Source: an uncultured Bacteroidales bacterium
GTDB taxonomy: Bacteria > Bacteroidota > Bacteroidia > Bacteroidales > Paludibacteraceae
Length of the DNA stretch: 27,337 bases
Reading direction: 5' to 3'
Assembly (NCBI GenBank): GCA_946405045.1
Contig: CAMJFV010000003.1
Location: 1-27,337 of the forward strand
Within the stretch, counting starts at the first letter, position 1. Every line of letters starts with the position of its first letter. The notes under the pieces were generated by a model. It saw only the letters and a list, made by a program, of their open reading frames with translations. It made no database searches and had not been told where the DNA came from. Positions 7,604-14,710 of the stretch are shown here, piece after piece. A program made the translations under genes and the position numbers.

Positions 7604-7636
7604 AGTTTATGCAAAAATAGACTAAAGTTTATGCAA
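7604..7636. promoter_or_regulatory. Direct repeats AGTTTATGCAA x2 over the adaptor-gene promoter
   Basis: Two identical 11-base repeats at 7604-7614 and 7626-7636 start exactly 22 bases apart, about two helical turns. They bracket and overlap the minus-strand -7 element at 7612-7619 (TATTTTTG). This arrangement suits an operator for a dimeric or paired regulator. No regulator gene is next to the operon. Confidence 0.45.
7612..7619 (-). promoter_or_regulatory. -7 element of the adaptor-pump operon
   Basis: Minus strand TATTTTTG matches TAnnTTTG. The nearest TTTG upstream (7645-7648) is 25 bases away, longer than usual, so the -33 box is weak, which would fit an activated or repressed promoter. 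The leader would be about 15 bases. Confidence 0.5.
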
Positions 7637-7707
7637 CCCAGTTGCAAATCAATTACATTGTGATACCCATTTATGATGATATAGTAAGATCAATTTCCAA
7701 TTTCACA

Positions 7708-7733
7708 GATGTATTTCAAACAATTACGAATTA
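7708..7733. repeat. Diverged copy 3 of the 27-base dispersed repeat
   Basis: GATGTATTTCAAACAATTAC… aligns with copies 1 and 2 with several differences and one missing base. Unlike those copies it does not lie beside a stop codon. Confidence 0.45.
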
Positions 7734-7951
7734 AATCCAATCGTAGAACGATTATTAGAAAGTTGTTTCAAATAGCCAAAAAATTTATATGAATCTGACA
7801 AATGTTGTGATAAACACAAATTATAGTATACACCCTTTGTTATCTTCAACAATTATACAGTATAAATATTGATTAATTGAAACAAATTATGTTTTTTATC
7901 TATTATGAATAAAAATATAAAATACAAATCGAATAAAACTAAATATTTCGT

Positions 7952-7959
7952 TAATTTTG
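7952..7959 (+). promoter_or_regulatory. -7 element of the nitronate monooxygenase-like gene
   Basis: TAATTTTG matches TAnnTTTG. It contains the TTG at 7957-7959 that could be mistaken for a start codon. No clear TTTG box was seen upstream. The expected transcription start is near 7966. Confidence 0.5.
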
Positions 7960-7980
7960 CAGAAGATTAATAATATCGAT

Positions 7981-9057
7981 ATGGATTCTGTAAAAATTGG
8001 AGATTTGTCATTAAGAGTACCTATCATTCAAGGAGGAATGGGAGTAGGTATTTCTCTTTCTGGCTTGGCATCAGCAGTTGCCAATGAAGGTGGAGTAGGA
8101 GTTATTTCAAGCGCTGGGCTTGGATTAATTTACAATAACTTTTCCAACAACTACATGAAAGCAAGCATTTATGGTTTGCAGGAGGAAATACGTAAAGCAA
8201 GAGAAAAATCAAATGGTATAATTGGTGTCAACGTGATGGTAGCTATGTCTAATTTCGCCGACATGGTGAAGACAGCTATTCAGGAGAAGGCTGACATTAT
8301 TTTCTCTGGTGCTGGTCTGCCACTTAATATGCCATCTTTCCTAACAGAAGGCAGCAAAACAAAGTTGGTTCCTATCGTATCTTCTGCACGTGCTGCTAAG
8401 ATCATTTGTTCAAAATGGAAAAGTTTGTACAACTACCTTCCAGACGCTATCGTTGTTGAGGGACCAAAAGCTGGTGGTCATCTTGGTTACAAGGAAGATC
8501 AAATCTTCGACGAAGCTTTCTCACTAGAGAAAACTGTTCCTGAGGTAGTATCAGTCGCTAAAGAGTATATTGAAGAGAAAAATATTCCAGTGTTTGCGGG
8601 AGGTGGTATCTACACAGGTGAGGATATGGCACGTATCATGAACTGTGGAGCATCTGGTGTACAGATGGGAACACGCTTCGTGACTACAGAAGAGTGTGAC
8701 GCCTCAATGGAATTTAAAGAGTCGTATATCAAGGCAGACGAAAAGGATATTGAGATTATCAAGAGTCCTGTTGGTATGCCAGGACGTGCTATTCACAACG
8801 ACTTTATCGCACGTGTTAAGGATGGTGAGACTCAGCCAAAGAAATGTCTTTGCCACTGTATTAAGACATGTGATGTGAAAAACAGTCCTTATTGCATCGT
8901 CGCCGCTCTTTACAACGCTTTCCGTGGTGATCTTAACCATGGTTACGCATTCTGCGGTTCAAACGCTTTCAGAGCTAATAAGATTGAAAAAGTAAAAGAA
9001 ATCTTCAATAGCATCAAGGAAGAATTCAACAACTATCAGAAAAAAGTTGTTGGATAA
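7981..9057 (+). CDS. Nitronate monooxygenase / 2-nitropropane dioxygenase-like flavoprotein
   Basis: A 358-residue FMN-binding TIM-barrel enzyme, probably oxidising alkyl nitronates or acting as a related flavin oxidoreductase (FabK relatives share the fold). Visible motifs are RVPIIQGGMGVGIS near the N-terminus, FSGAGLPLNMP, VEGPKAGGHLGY (holding the conserved His), VFAGGGIYT and GASGVQMGTRF for flavin phosphate binding. A Cys-rich stretch near the end (KCLCHCIKTC, then a further Cys) is unusual for simple members. The start is taken as the ATG at 7981, because the upstream in-frame TTG (7957) lies within a consensus -7 promoter element. It ends 25 bases before a strong terminator and looks monocistronic. 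Confidence 0.85.
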   Translation: MDSVKIGDLSLRVPIIQGGMGVGISLSGLASAVANEGGVGVISSAGLGLIYNNFSNNYMKASIYGLQEEIRKAREKSNGIIGVNVMVAMSNFADMVKTAIQEKADIIFSGAGLPLNMPSFLTEGSKTKLVPIVSSARAAKIICSKWKSLYNYLPDAIVVEGPKAGGHLGYKEDQIFDEAFSLEKTVPEVVSVAKEYIEEKNIPVFAGGGIYTGEDMARIMNCGASGVQMGTRFVTTEECDASMEFKESYIKADEKDIEIIKSPVGMPGRAIHNDFIARVKDGETQPKKCLCHCIKTCDVKNSPYCIVAALYNAFRGDLNHGYAFCGSNAFRANKIEKVKEIFNSIKEEFNNYQKKVVG

Positions 9058-9081
9058 TATGTGAAATTTACATTATCTATT

Positions 9082-9113
9082 GAGACGTAGCTATATGCTG
9101 CGTCTCTTTTTAT
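9082..9113 (+). terminator. Rho-independent-type terminator after the nitronate monooxygenase-like gene
   Basis: Stem GAGACGTAGC (9082-9091) / GCTGCGTCTC (9097-9106) with one wobble pair and loop TATAT, followed by a T-run. Confidence 0.8.
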
Positions 9114-9251
9114 ATGTTACTTTACATTCTTAAATAGACATAAAATCAGATGATAATAATGAGATAAATATTCTTACGTTTCTCACTTATCATCATACAC
9201 TTACTCTGTCTTTTTCTTAATCACAACCATTTATAAAAACAGAGTTTTTTG

Positions 9252-9283
9252 TTTGGAGAGATGTCTCTCCTTATATAATTTTG
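9252..9283 (+). promoter_or_regulatory. Sigma-ABfr promoter with an internal palindrome
   Basis: TTTG (9252-9255), 20 bases, TAATTTTG (9276-9283): an exact consensus match. The spacer contains the inverted repeat GGAGAGA-TG-TCTCTCC (9255-9270), a plausible operator between the two promoter boxes. Confidence 0.65.
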
Positions 9284-9314
9284 CACATTGAAAATTTATG
9301 TATGTGTCACTAAT

Positions 9315-10031
9315 ATGAAAAACTTATTTTATTCTTTTTTTGTTCTGATAATCACAAATGGAACGAATTGTTTTGCACAAACAGTCAGTGGTAATAAAGA
9401 TGGACATGATTACGTTGATTTAGGATTGCCAAGCGGCAGACTTTGGGCTACTTGTAATGTAGGTGCAACTAAACCCATCGAATATGGCGACTATTTTGCA
9501 TGGGGAGAAACAGAACCTAAGAAAGAGTACTCTTGGAACAATTACAAATGGGGTAAAGATGATGGTCAATTCATGACAAAATACTGCACAAAAGATTCCG
9601 AAGGTAAATTTGACAACAAGAAAGAATTAGAAAAAATTGACGACGCTGCTTATATCAATTGGGGTGGTGCATGGCGTACTCCAACAATCAAAGATGAAGA
9701 GGAATTGTTAGATGGTTGTGTCTGGGAATGGACAAACAACTATGATGGAACTGGTGTTGCAGGTCGTGTTGGCTATTCTAAAGCAAATAGCAATATCATT
9801 TTCTTGCCTGCGGCTGGTTCTGTTTCCGGTGAAGAAAATAACACTGCAGGCAGTGAAGGTTTTTATTGGTCTTCTTCACTATTCAAAAATACAATGAACG
9901 GATCTTATTTTCTTTGTTTCGCTAACTATTATATCGACTGGAGAGGCAACAAACGCTTCGCTGGTAAAAGTGTTCGTGCAGTGATAAATGAGGATGTTGC
10001 ATCTTCTAAAATGAAGAAAAAAAGTAAATAG
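9315..10031 (+). CDS. Secreted FISUMP-type (Fibrobacter major paralogous domain-like) protein
   Basis: A 238-residue protein with a signal peptide (MKNLFYSFFVLIITNGTNCFAQ). It then has the characteristic block HDYVDLGLPSGRLWATCNVGA, followed by YGDYFAWGET, a Trp/Tyr/Gly-rich middle (WGGAWRTPTIKDEEELL) and the closing FAGKSVRAV. This is the FISUMP/DUF1566-like fold common in exported proteins of Fibrobacter and Bacteroidales; its biochemical role is not established. A short basic tail (KMKKKSK) ends it. The ATG at 9315 is chosen over the upstream TTG (9288) because it starts the signal peptide and because the consensus promoter ends at 9283, leaving too little room. The UDG-like gene follows after 30 bases, possibly in the same transcript. 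Confidence 0.8.
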   Translation: MKNLFYSFFVLIITNGTNCFAQTVSGNKDGHDYVDLGLPSGRLWATCNVGATKPIEYGDYFAWGETEPKKEYSWNNYKWGKDDGQFMTKYCTKDSEGKFDNKKELEKIDDAAYINWGGAWRTPTIKDEEELLDGCVWEWTNNYDGTGVAGRVGYSKANSNIIFLPAAGSVSGEENNTAGSEGFYWSSSLFKNTMNGSYFLCFANYYIDWRGNKRFAGKSVRAVINEDVASSKMKKKSK

Positions 10032-10061
10032 TATTTTCTTTACACTTTCTGATTTTCACCA

Positions 10062-10670
10062 ATGTCATCATTTCTAAACTTAGACAATATTCAACGTTCC
10101 AACTCCATTGAATATCATCCTCTTCTTCCATTCCTTCCTGAAAACACAAAAATTCTGTTTTTAGGAAGTTTTCCGCCTCAACGCAAACGTTGGTGTATGG
10201 ATTTCTTCTATCCAAATTTCATCAACGATCATTGGAGAATAATGGGATTGATATTCTTTGGAGATAAAAATCATTTTGTGGATGTTAAGGAAAAAAGTTT
10301 CATTCTTGACCTGATTGTTGAATTTCTGCAAGAAAAAGGTATAGGTTATTACGACACAGCTGAAGCAGTTAAACGTTTGAAAGATAACGCATCCGATAAG
10401 TTTCTGGAGATAGTTGAATATACTGATATCAATGCAATATTGGATAATATTCCTGATTGTAGGGTAGTGGTGACGACGGGAGAGAAGGCCACTGAGAATA
10501 TTGTGAAGCAATTATCACTTTCTGAAATTCCGACGGTAGGAAATTATATCACGTTGCGAAATGATATTCTATTATACCGTTTGCCATCATCATCACGTGC
10601 TTATCCATTGAGTTTGGATAAAAAAGCCGAAGCTTACAGGAAGATGTTTGAGAAAGTAGGAATACTATAG
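10062..10670 (+). CDS. Uracil-DNA-glycosylase-superfamily protein (Mug/UDG-like)
   Basis: A 202-residue protein. It has the family opening ILFLGSFPPQRKRW followed by MDFFYPN and WRIMGLIFFGD, and the C-terminal RLPSSSRAYPLSLDKK, where SSSRAY occupies the place of the PS-containing DNA-binding motif of Mug/TDG-like enzymes. VVTTGEKAT lies on the central strand. The superfamily removes uracil or mismatched bases from DNA. This subgroup is common in Bacteroidetes but, as far as I know, its substrate has not been shown, so activity is inferred. It begins 30 bases after the FISUMP gene. A hairpin with a T-run follows it. Confidence 0.8.
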   Translation: MSSFLNLDNIQRSNSIEYHPLLPFLPENTKILFLGSFPPQRKRWCMDFFYPNFINDHWRIMGLIFFGDKNHFVDVKEKSFILDLIVEFLQEKGIGYYDTAEAVKRLKDNASDKFLEIVEYTDINAILDNIPDCRVVVTTGEKATENIVKQLSLSEIPTVGNYITLRNDILLYRLPSSSRAYPLSLDKKAEAYRKMFEKVGIL

Positions 10671-10672
10671 AT

Positions 10673-10710
10673 TTAAGATGGAGATTGTTCCGATCTTAAC
10701 ATTCTTTTTT
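10673..10710 (+). terminator. Possible terminator after the UDG-like gene
   Basis: TTAAGAT (10673-10679) pairs with ATCTTAA (10693-10699); GGA/TCC extends the stem across a bulge. A T-rich run starts near 10704. It is weaker than the other terminators in the window. Confidence 0.4.
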
Positions 10711-10748
10711 CTCTCTGGTTTTCTTTTTGAATATGATTTCTATTGCAA

Positions 10749-10772
10749 GCAGGTTTAAAACCTGCCACTACG
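10749..10772. repeat. Palindromic hairpin GCAGGTTT-A-AAACCTGC
   Basis: A perfect 8-bp inverted repeat with a 1-base centre, followed by CACTACG, in the gap between the convergent UDG-like and addA-like genes. Its layout resembles 1770-1797 (hairpin followed by CCTACG). There is no T-run. Confidence 0.45.
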
Positions 10773-10838
10773 ACCATGGAATTGATTAAATTTTTGACAT
10801 CCGCTAAAACATGTGTTCTTCGTCAAATTCACTTATAT

Positions 10839-13800
10839 TTAACACTTCACATTTTCTATCTCACTCTTCTCCACATACCACAAATATCCTTCTACATTAT
10901 TGTAGCCCATCTTCTTTATCAGATCAGCATATTCCTTGACCTGATTTTTATACTTTTTGTTTTCCTCTCCAAATTTATAGTCGATGATGATGACTTTGTC
11001 GTTGACCATCACTATTCTGTCTGGACGTTTATTTTCAATGCTTATCTTGCCCTCAGCATCTTTTTTCTTCATCAATATTGCTCGTTCGTTGATGATTTTC
11101 GCCGTTTTATCAAACCATTCTGACGGTACACTCTCAATTTTTTCTTTTATTGCAGACGTGTAATATTCCATCTCATCCTTTGATATGATTCCCGCATACA
11201 CTTGCTTCTTCACTGCTTTTTCCACATCGTCAACAGAATGAATATCGGAAAACAATGCGTGCATCACTTTTCCTTTCTCCATAAACTCATTCGTCGCTGG
11301 TTCAACTCTTGAATCATAGTTTTCCGTATCTTTCAGGAATCTCTTGCTCATGTCTGACTGGCGGAACTGTATTGCTGATGGTTTATCACCGTCGCTCACT
11401 ATCCTATAATTCACATAATCCAAATTTTCTTTTTCTGCCTCCTTTTTCAACTCATTTTCTGTCGTTTTGTCTTTGTCTTTTGGATTACTAAGTTCTCCAT
11501 ACTCAAACGTTAGTTCTTCCTCATTCCAATTTTCAGCCAACAGTTTTGTGACGTCGTCACTCATCAGATTAGATTTGTTAGTAAATATCTTCGACAAAAG
11601 AGAGTTTACCTTTTTTGCACCGTCGACATCACTCTTTGATGGTTCTGGTGAATAAACTATCAAATTAGCCTCCGCACGGGTGAATGCCACATAAAGAAGA
11701 TTGATATTGTCAATCCACATCTGTGCCTTCTCTCTTTCATAATCTTCCTTGAAAATAGTGTTTTTCAGATTCTTACTGTAGTTGATAGGAAGCAATGGAA
11801 TATCATTGTATGGCTCTTTGTTTGCCTCACACCAAAGAATATTGTCATTTTTTGTGTTCTCAATCTCCCAGTCAGCAAACGGAATAATCACCGTCTTAAA
11901 CTCCAATCCTTTCGATTTGTGGATCGTAAGCACACGTATTCCATTGCTCTCATTGCTCGACGACAATGTAGCTCCACATAGTTTTTCATTCCAATAACTG
12001 ATAAACGTGGTTAGATCAGAAGATTTTTTGTTGATGAAAGAGTTTACCTTATCCAAAAACAACTGCATATAGACATCATTGTCTTTTATCTTTCCAAGCT
12101 CAAGTATGAAATAAATTTCTTCCATCATCTCATAGAGTGGGAGAGTGGATGTGTCAAACACTTTTTTCTTTACCTCTTCATAATTCTCGTCACTTCCATT
12201 ATTCAAAGATATATAGTCAAGATATAGACGGTGCTCATACACATCATTGTCTGGATCATTTATCAGACATAACGCATTGATAATTATGTTGACACTCAAA
12301 GAATTGTCGAGACGGAATGCTTCACTGGATACAATATTGAACTCATTTTTTGGCAGTTTTCCTTCTTCCTTCATATCCGACAAAAACTTTGCTATTTTTG
12401 CCGTCTCATTATTGGTACGCACCAAAATGGCAATATTATTCTCCTCTATACCTATACTCTTCAACTCTTTAATCTGCTCTACCATCACTTCAAGGATTTT
12501 GTCATCAGAATTTTCATTCTCCTCTTTCCTCACAATCTGATACTTCACATATCCTTCACCTTTGTTTATATACTTCTGACCAGACTCCTCGTAGATATTC
12601 TGTATCTGTTCGCCGATTGCAGCGTCGCCACTAGGAATAAAAGAAATACAACTTTTGAAAATTGCGTTGTTGAACTTTATCACATTGTTGAAACTTCTGT
12701 AATTGGTGTCCATCGACACATTGCCTGGATAAAGTTCACTATAATTCTTTACATTCTCAATGATACTATAATCTCCGTTTCGCCAACGATAAATTGACTG
12801 TTTTGGATCTCCCACAATAAGATTTGAACCACCATTTGCCACAGAATCCGACAACAACGGTACAAAATTTTTCCATTGAATTTTGGATGTATCCTGAAAC
12901 TCATCTATCATGATATGACGCAAAGTTGTGCCTATCTTTTCATAGATAAATGGAGCTGTGCTTTCATCAATTATCTCATTCAAAAGAATAGCTGTATCCC
13001 CTAGCAAAAATTTTCCAGTCATGTCATTGTTGCGACGTACAATGCTCTCTATATCATACAACAATCCTATATTGTTGATATTCTTCAGCACCGTCTCACA
13101 AGTTGACATCTCCTCAAGATGATCTGAACGATATTTCTCTGTTTTGTTGAGATGATCATACACCCACGTCGCATCCACATTTGAATTTTTTTTATTTGAC
13201 TCTATGTTTTCCAATGCTTCCAACGACTTTTTCACATAACTGTTAGGCATATTATCATCCATGTATACTCCATTATTTATTTTCACGAAGTATCCCCACA
13301 AACCTTTTGAACCGTAATAGAAATTTTCTGGAACAGCTTTCCATCCATCCATCTTGACGAAAAATTCCTCTGCAAAATTCTTTAATTTGCTTAGATGTCC
13401 CTTCAGTATACTATCTATATTTCTTTTATAAGCAGTCAATTTATCGATAGTATATATATCATCTTTTTTCTTTTTTGTTAAGAAATCCTCGTTGAAAATA
13501 TTGGTGGAGAATTTTTCCACTTTGCTGTTTACTCTCCAGCTTTTTCCATTCTTTATATTCTCCACAGAAAAGTCTGTCAACCATTTCAACAACTGTTTCT
13601 TGTCATCCTCATGCAGACTGTTCATCATATCATTTACAGCCTCATGAATAACAGAAGCGTTATCAAGTTCAAGATTGACGATGGCTCCAATCTCAAGTTC
13701 ATGTACAAGATTACGCAATACACTTTGGAAAAAAGAGTCTATCGTCTCAATTCTGAAATGTGAATAATCATGAATGATCGCAGATATTGCTTCTCCTGCC

Positions 13801-14084
13801 TTTTCAGAAATTTTTTCCGCATTCCATCCCTGACCAAGTTCTTCTATCAACTTATCTCTATAGCTGTCAGAATCTTTATAACCACGATGCAGACCATAAA
13901 GTTCAAACAAAATTCTCTCCTTCATCTCTGCAGTAGCCTTATTTGTAAAAGTCACAGCAAGAATGGATTTAAAGGCATTTTTATCTTTTAAAATAAGTTT
14001 TAGATATTCCACAGCCAAACGGAAAGTCTTACCACTTCCTGCCGATGCCTTGTATATTTTAGTTTTTTCTATGTTGTTTTGCAT
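10839..14084 (-). CDS. addA: AddA/RecB-like UvrD-family helicase with C-terminal PD-(D/E)XK nuclease
   Basis: A 1081-residue double-strand-break end-processing enzyme. Superfamily 1A helicase motifs are present in order: Walker A ASAGSGKT (13-20), Ia VTFTNKATAEMKERI, II MIDEFQDTS (about 394), III VGDPKQSIYRWRNGD (about 426), NYRS, V TIHKSKGLEFK (about 721) and VI YVAFTRAEANL (about 801). The C-terminal nuclease shows RPDRIV…VIIIDYKFG (about 1020-1037), with the Asp and the DYK catalytic pair. This matches the AddA subunit of AddAB, which resects broken ends for RecA-dependent repair. Its usual partner AddB is not adjacent on either side. The ATG start is followed at once by the helicase domain. 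A -7 element lies about 45 bases upstream. Confidence 0.88.
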   Translation of the reverse strand: MQNNIEKTKIYKASAGSGKTFRLAVEYLKLILKDKNAFKSILAVTFTNKATAEMKERILFELYGLHRGYKDSDSYRDKLIEELGQGWNAEKISEKAGEAISAIIHDYSHFRIETIDSFFQSVLRNLVHELEIGAIVNLELDNASVIHEAVNDMMNSLHEDDKKQLLKWLTDFSVENIKNGKSWRVNSKVEKFSTNIFNEDFLTKKKKDDIYTIDKLTAYKRNIDSILKGHLSKLKNFAEEFFVKMDGWKAVPENFYYGSKGLWGYFVKINNGVYMDDNMPNSYVKKSLEALENIESNKKNSNVDATWVYDHLNKTEKYRSDHLEEMSTCETVLKNINNIGLLYDIESIVRRNNDMTGKFLLGDTAILLNEIIDESTAPFIYEKIGTTLRHIMIDEFQDTSKIQWKNFVPLLSDSVANGGSNLIVGDPKQSIYRWRNGDYSIIENVKNYSELYPGNVSMDTNYRSFNNVIKFNNAIFKSCISFIPSGDAAIGEQIQNIYEESGQKYINKGEGYVKYQIVRKEENENSDDKILEVMVEQIKELKSIGIEENNIAILVRTNNETAKIAKFLSDMKEEGKLPKNEFNIVSSEAFRLDNSLSVNIIINALCLINDPDNDVYEHRLYLDYISLNNGSDENYEEVKKKVFDTSTLPLYEMMEEIYFILELGKIKDNDVYMQLFLDKVNSFINKKSSDLTTFISYWNEKLCGATLSSSNESNGIRVLTIHKSKGLEFKTVIIPFADWEIENTKNDNILWCEANKEPYNDIPLLPINYSKNLKNTIFKEDYEREKAQMWIDNINLLYVAFTRAEANLIVYSPEPSKSDVDGAKKVNSLLSKIFTNKSNLMSDDVTKLLAENWNEEELTFEYGELSNPKDKDKTTENELKKEAEKENLDYVNYRIVSDGDKPSAIQFRQSDMSKRFLKDTENYDSRVEPATNEFMEKGKVMHALFSDIHSVDDVEKAVKKQVYAGIISKDEMEYYTSAIKEKIESVPSEWFDKTAKIINERAILMKKKDAEGKISIENKRPDRIVMVNDKVIIIDYKFGEENKKYKNQVKEYADLIKKMGYNNVEGYLWYVEKSEIENVKC

Positions 14085-14128
14085 AATTCATCAGTTATTT
14101 ATGAATGTGGAATATGTTCTTTTCTCTG

Positions 14129-14136
14129 CAAATTTA
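14129..14136 (-). promoter_or_regulatory. -7 element of the addA-like gene
   Basis: Minus strand TAAATTTG matches TAnnTTTG. No clear -33 TTTG was found. The predicted leader is about 38 bases. Confidence 0.4.
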
Positions 14137-14504
14137 TAACATTTAGATTATCATAAACCTTTTAACTCTATAAATCATTTTTCTTTAGATTCAATCCACA
14201 GCTAAATATGAGGAATATTATAGGCAATACATAGATTTTCCTTAATCAACATTTCCCCATTTCGTTGTTAATAACCCCACCTTTTTCTACCCCATTAATG
14301 TCAAGAATCCACGCTAAAAATGTTGAAAACTTCAAGAAAACAAATAATAACTATTGCCATGAAATTGAAAAACTATTTTAAGCCGACCGTCAGCAGATAT
14401 TTCCAAATTTATTCCACATTTTTTTTTATAAACTTATCAAGATACTTTTTACAAAATTTAGCACTTTAATAACATATATGATTTCAACTTAGCAAAAGTT
14501 AAAT

Positions 14505-14529
14505 TATATTTGCATTGTTGTTAATTTTG
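14505..14529 (+). promoter_or_regulatory. Tandem -7 elements upstream of nadA
   Basis: TATATTTG (14505-14512) and TAATTTTG (14522-14529) both match TAnnTTTG. Neither has a clear TTTG box at normal spacing. Either would give a long leader of roughly 170-190 bases before nadA. Confidence 0.4.
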
Positions 14530-14584
14530 TTGATAAATTCAGTCTTTAATCAATCATTCAGTAAGTTAGAGATGACGGAATTGT

Positions 14585-14611
14585 TAATCAACTCTTGATT
14601 ATAATTGATTA
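14585..14611. promoter_or_regulatory. Palindrome TAATCAA-CTC-TTGATTA in the nadA leader
   Basis: A perfect 7-bp inverted repeat (14585-14601), with a further TTGATTA at 14605-14611 and TAATCAA at 14547-14553. It could be a regulator site or an RNA hairpin in the leader. Confidence 0.35.
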
Positions 14612-14710
14612 CTTTTTCTCTCTCTTTTTATCAACATAACCAACACTCTATTATTGTTATATTTTAGAGATTTTAAACTAGTATTTTCTTATATCAATAT
14701 ATAATATATA

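Larger units (their letters stand above)
7590..7980. other. AT-rich divergent intergenic region
   Basis: A 391-base spacer between the divergent efflux operon and the nitronate monooxygenase-like gene. It contains the operon promoter and direct repeats at its left end, a diverged copy of the dispersed repeat at 7708-7733, and a plus-strand -7 element at 7952-7959. The remaining part (about 7740-7940) is AT-rich and nothing recognisable was seen. Confidence 0.6.
14085..14710. other. 626-base AT-rich spacer between divergent addA and nadA
   Basis: There is no credible coding frame. It holds promoter elements for both flanking genes. TTATCAACA, one mismatch from the DnaA box TTATCCACA, occurs on each strand (14628-14636 plus; 14528-14536 minus). 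Related TTATTAACA (14266-14274 minus) and TTATTCCACA (14409-14418) are present. The heptamer TAATCAA occurs at 14243, 14547 and 14585, with its complement TTGATTA at 14595 and 14605. Size, composition and motifs would suit an origin or a heavily regulated promoter; neither is shown. Confidence 0.5.

Noticed and set aside
10749..10765. GCAGGTTT palindrome as the addA terminator
   Set aside because: There is no T-run on the minus strand after the stem, so intrinsic termination is not supported.
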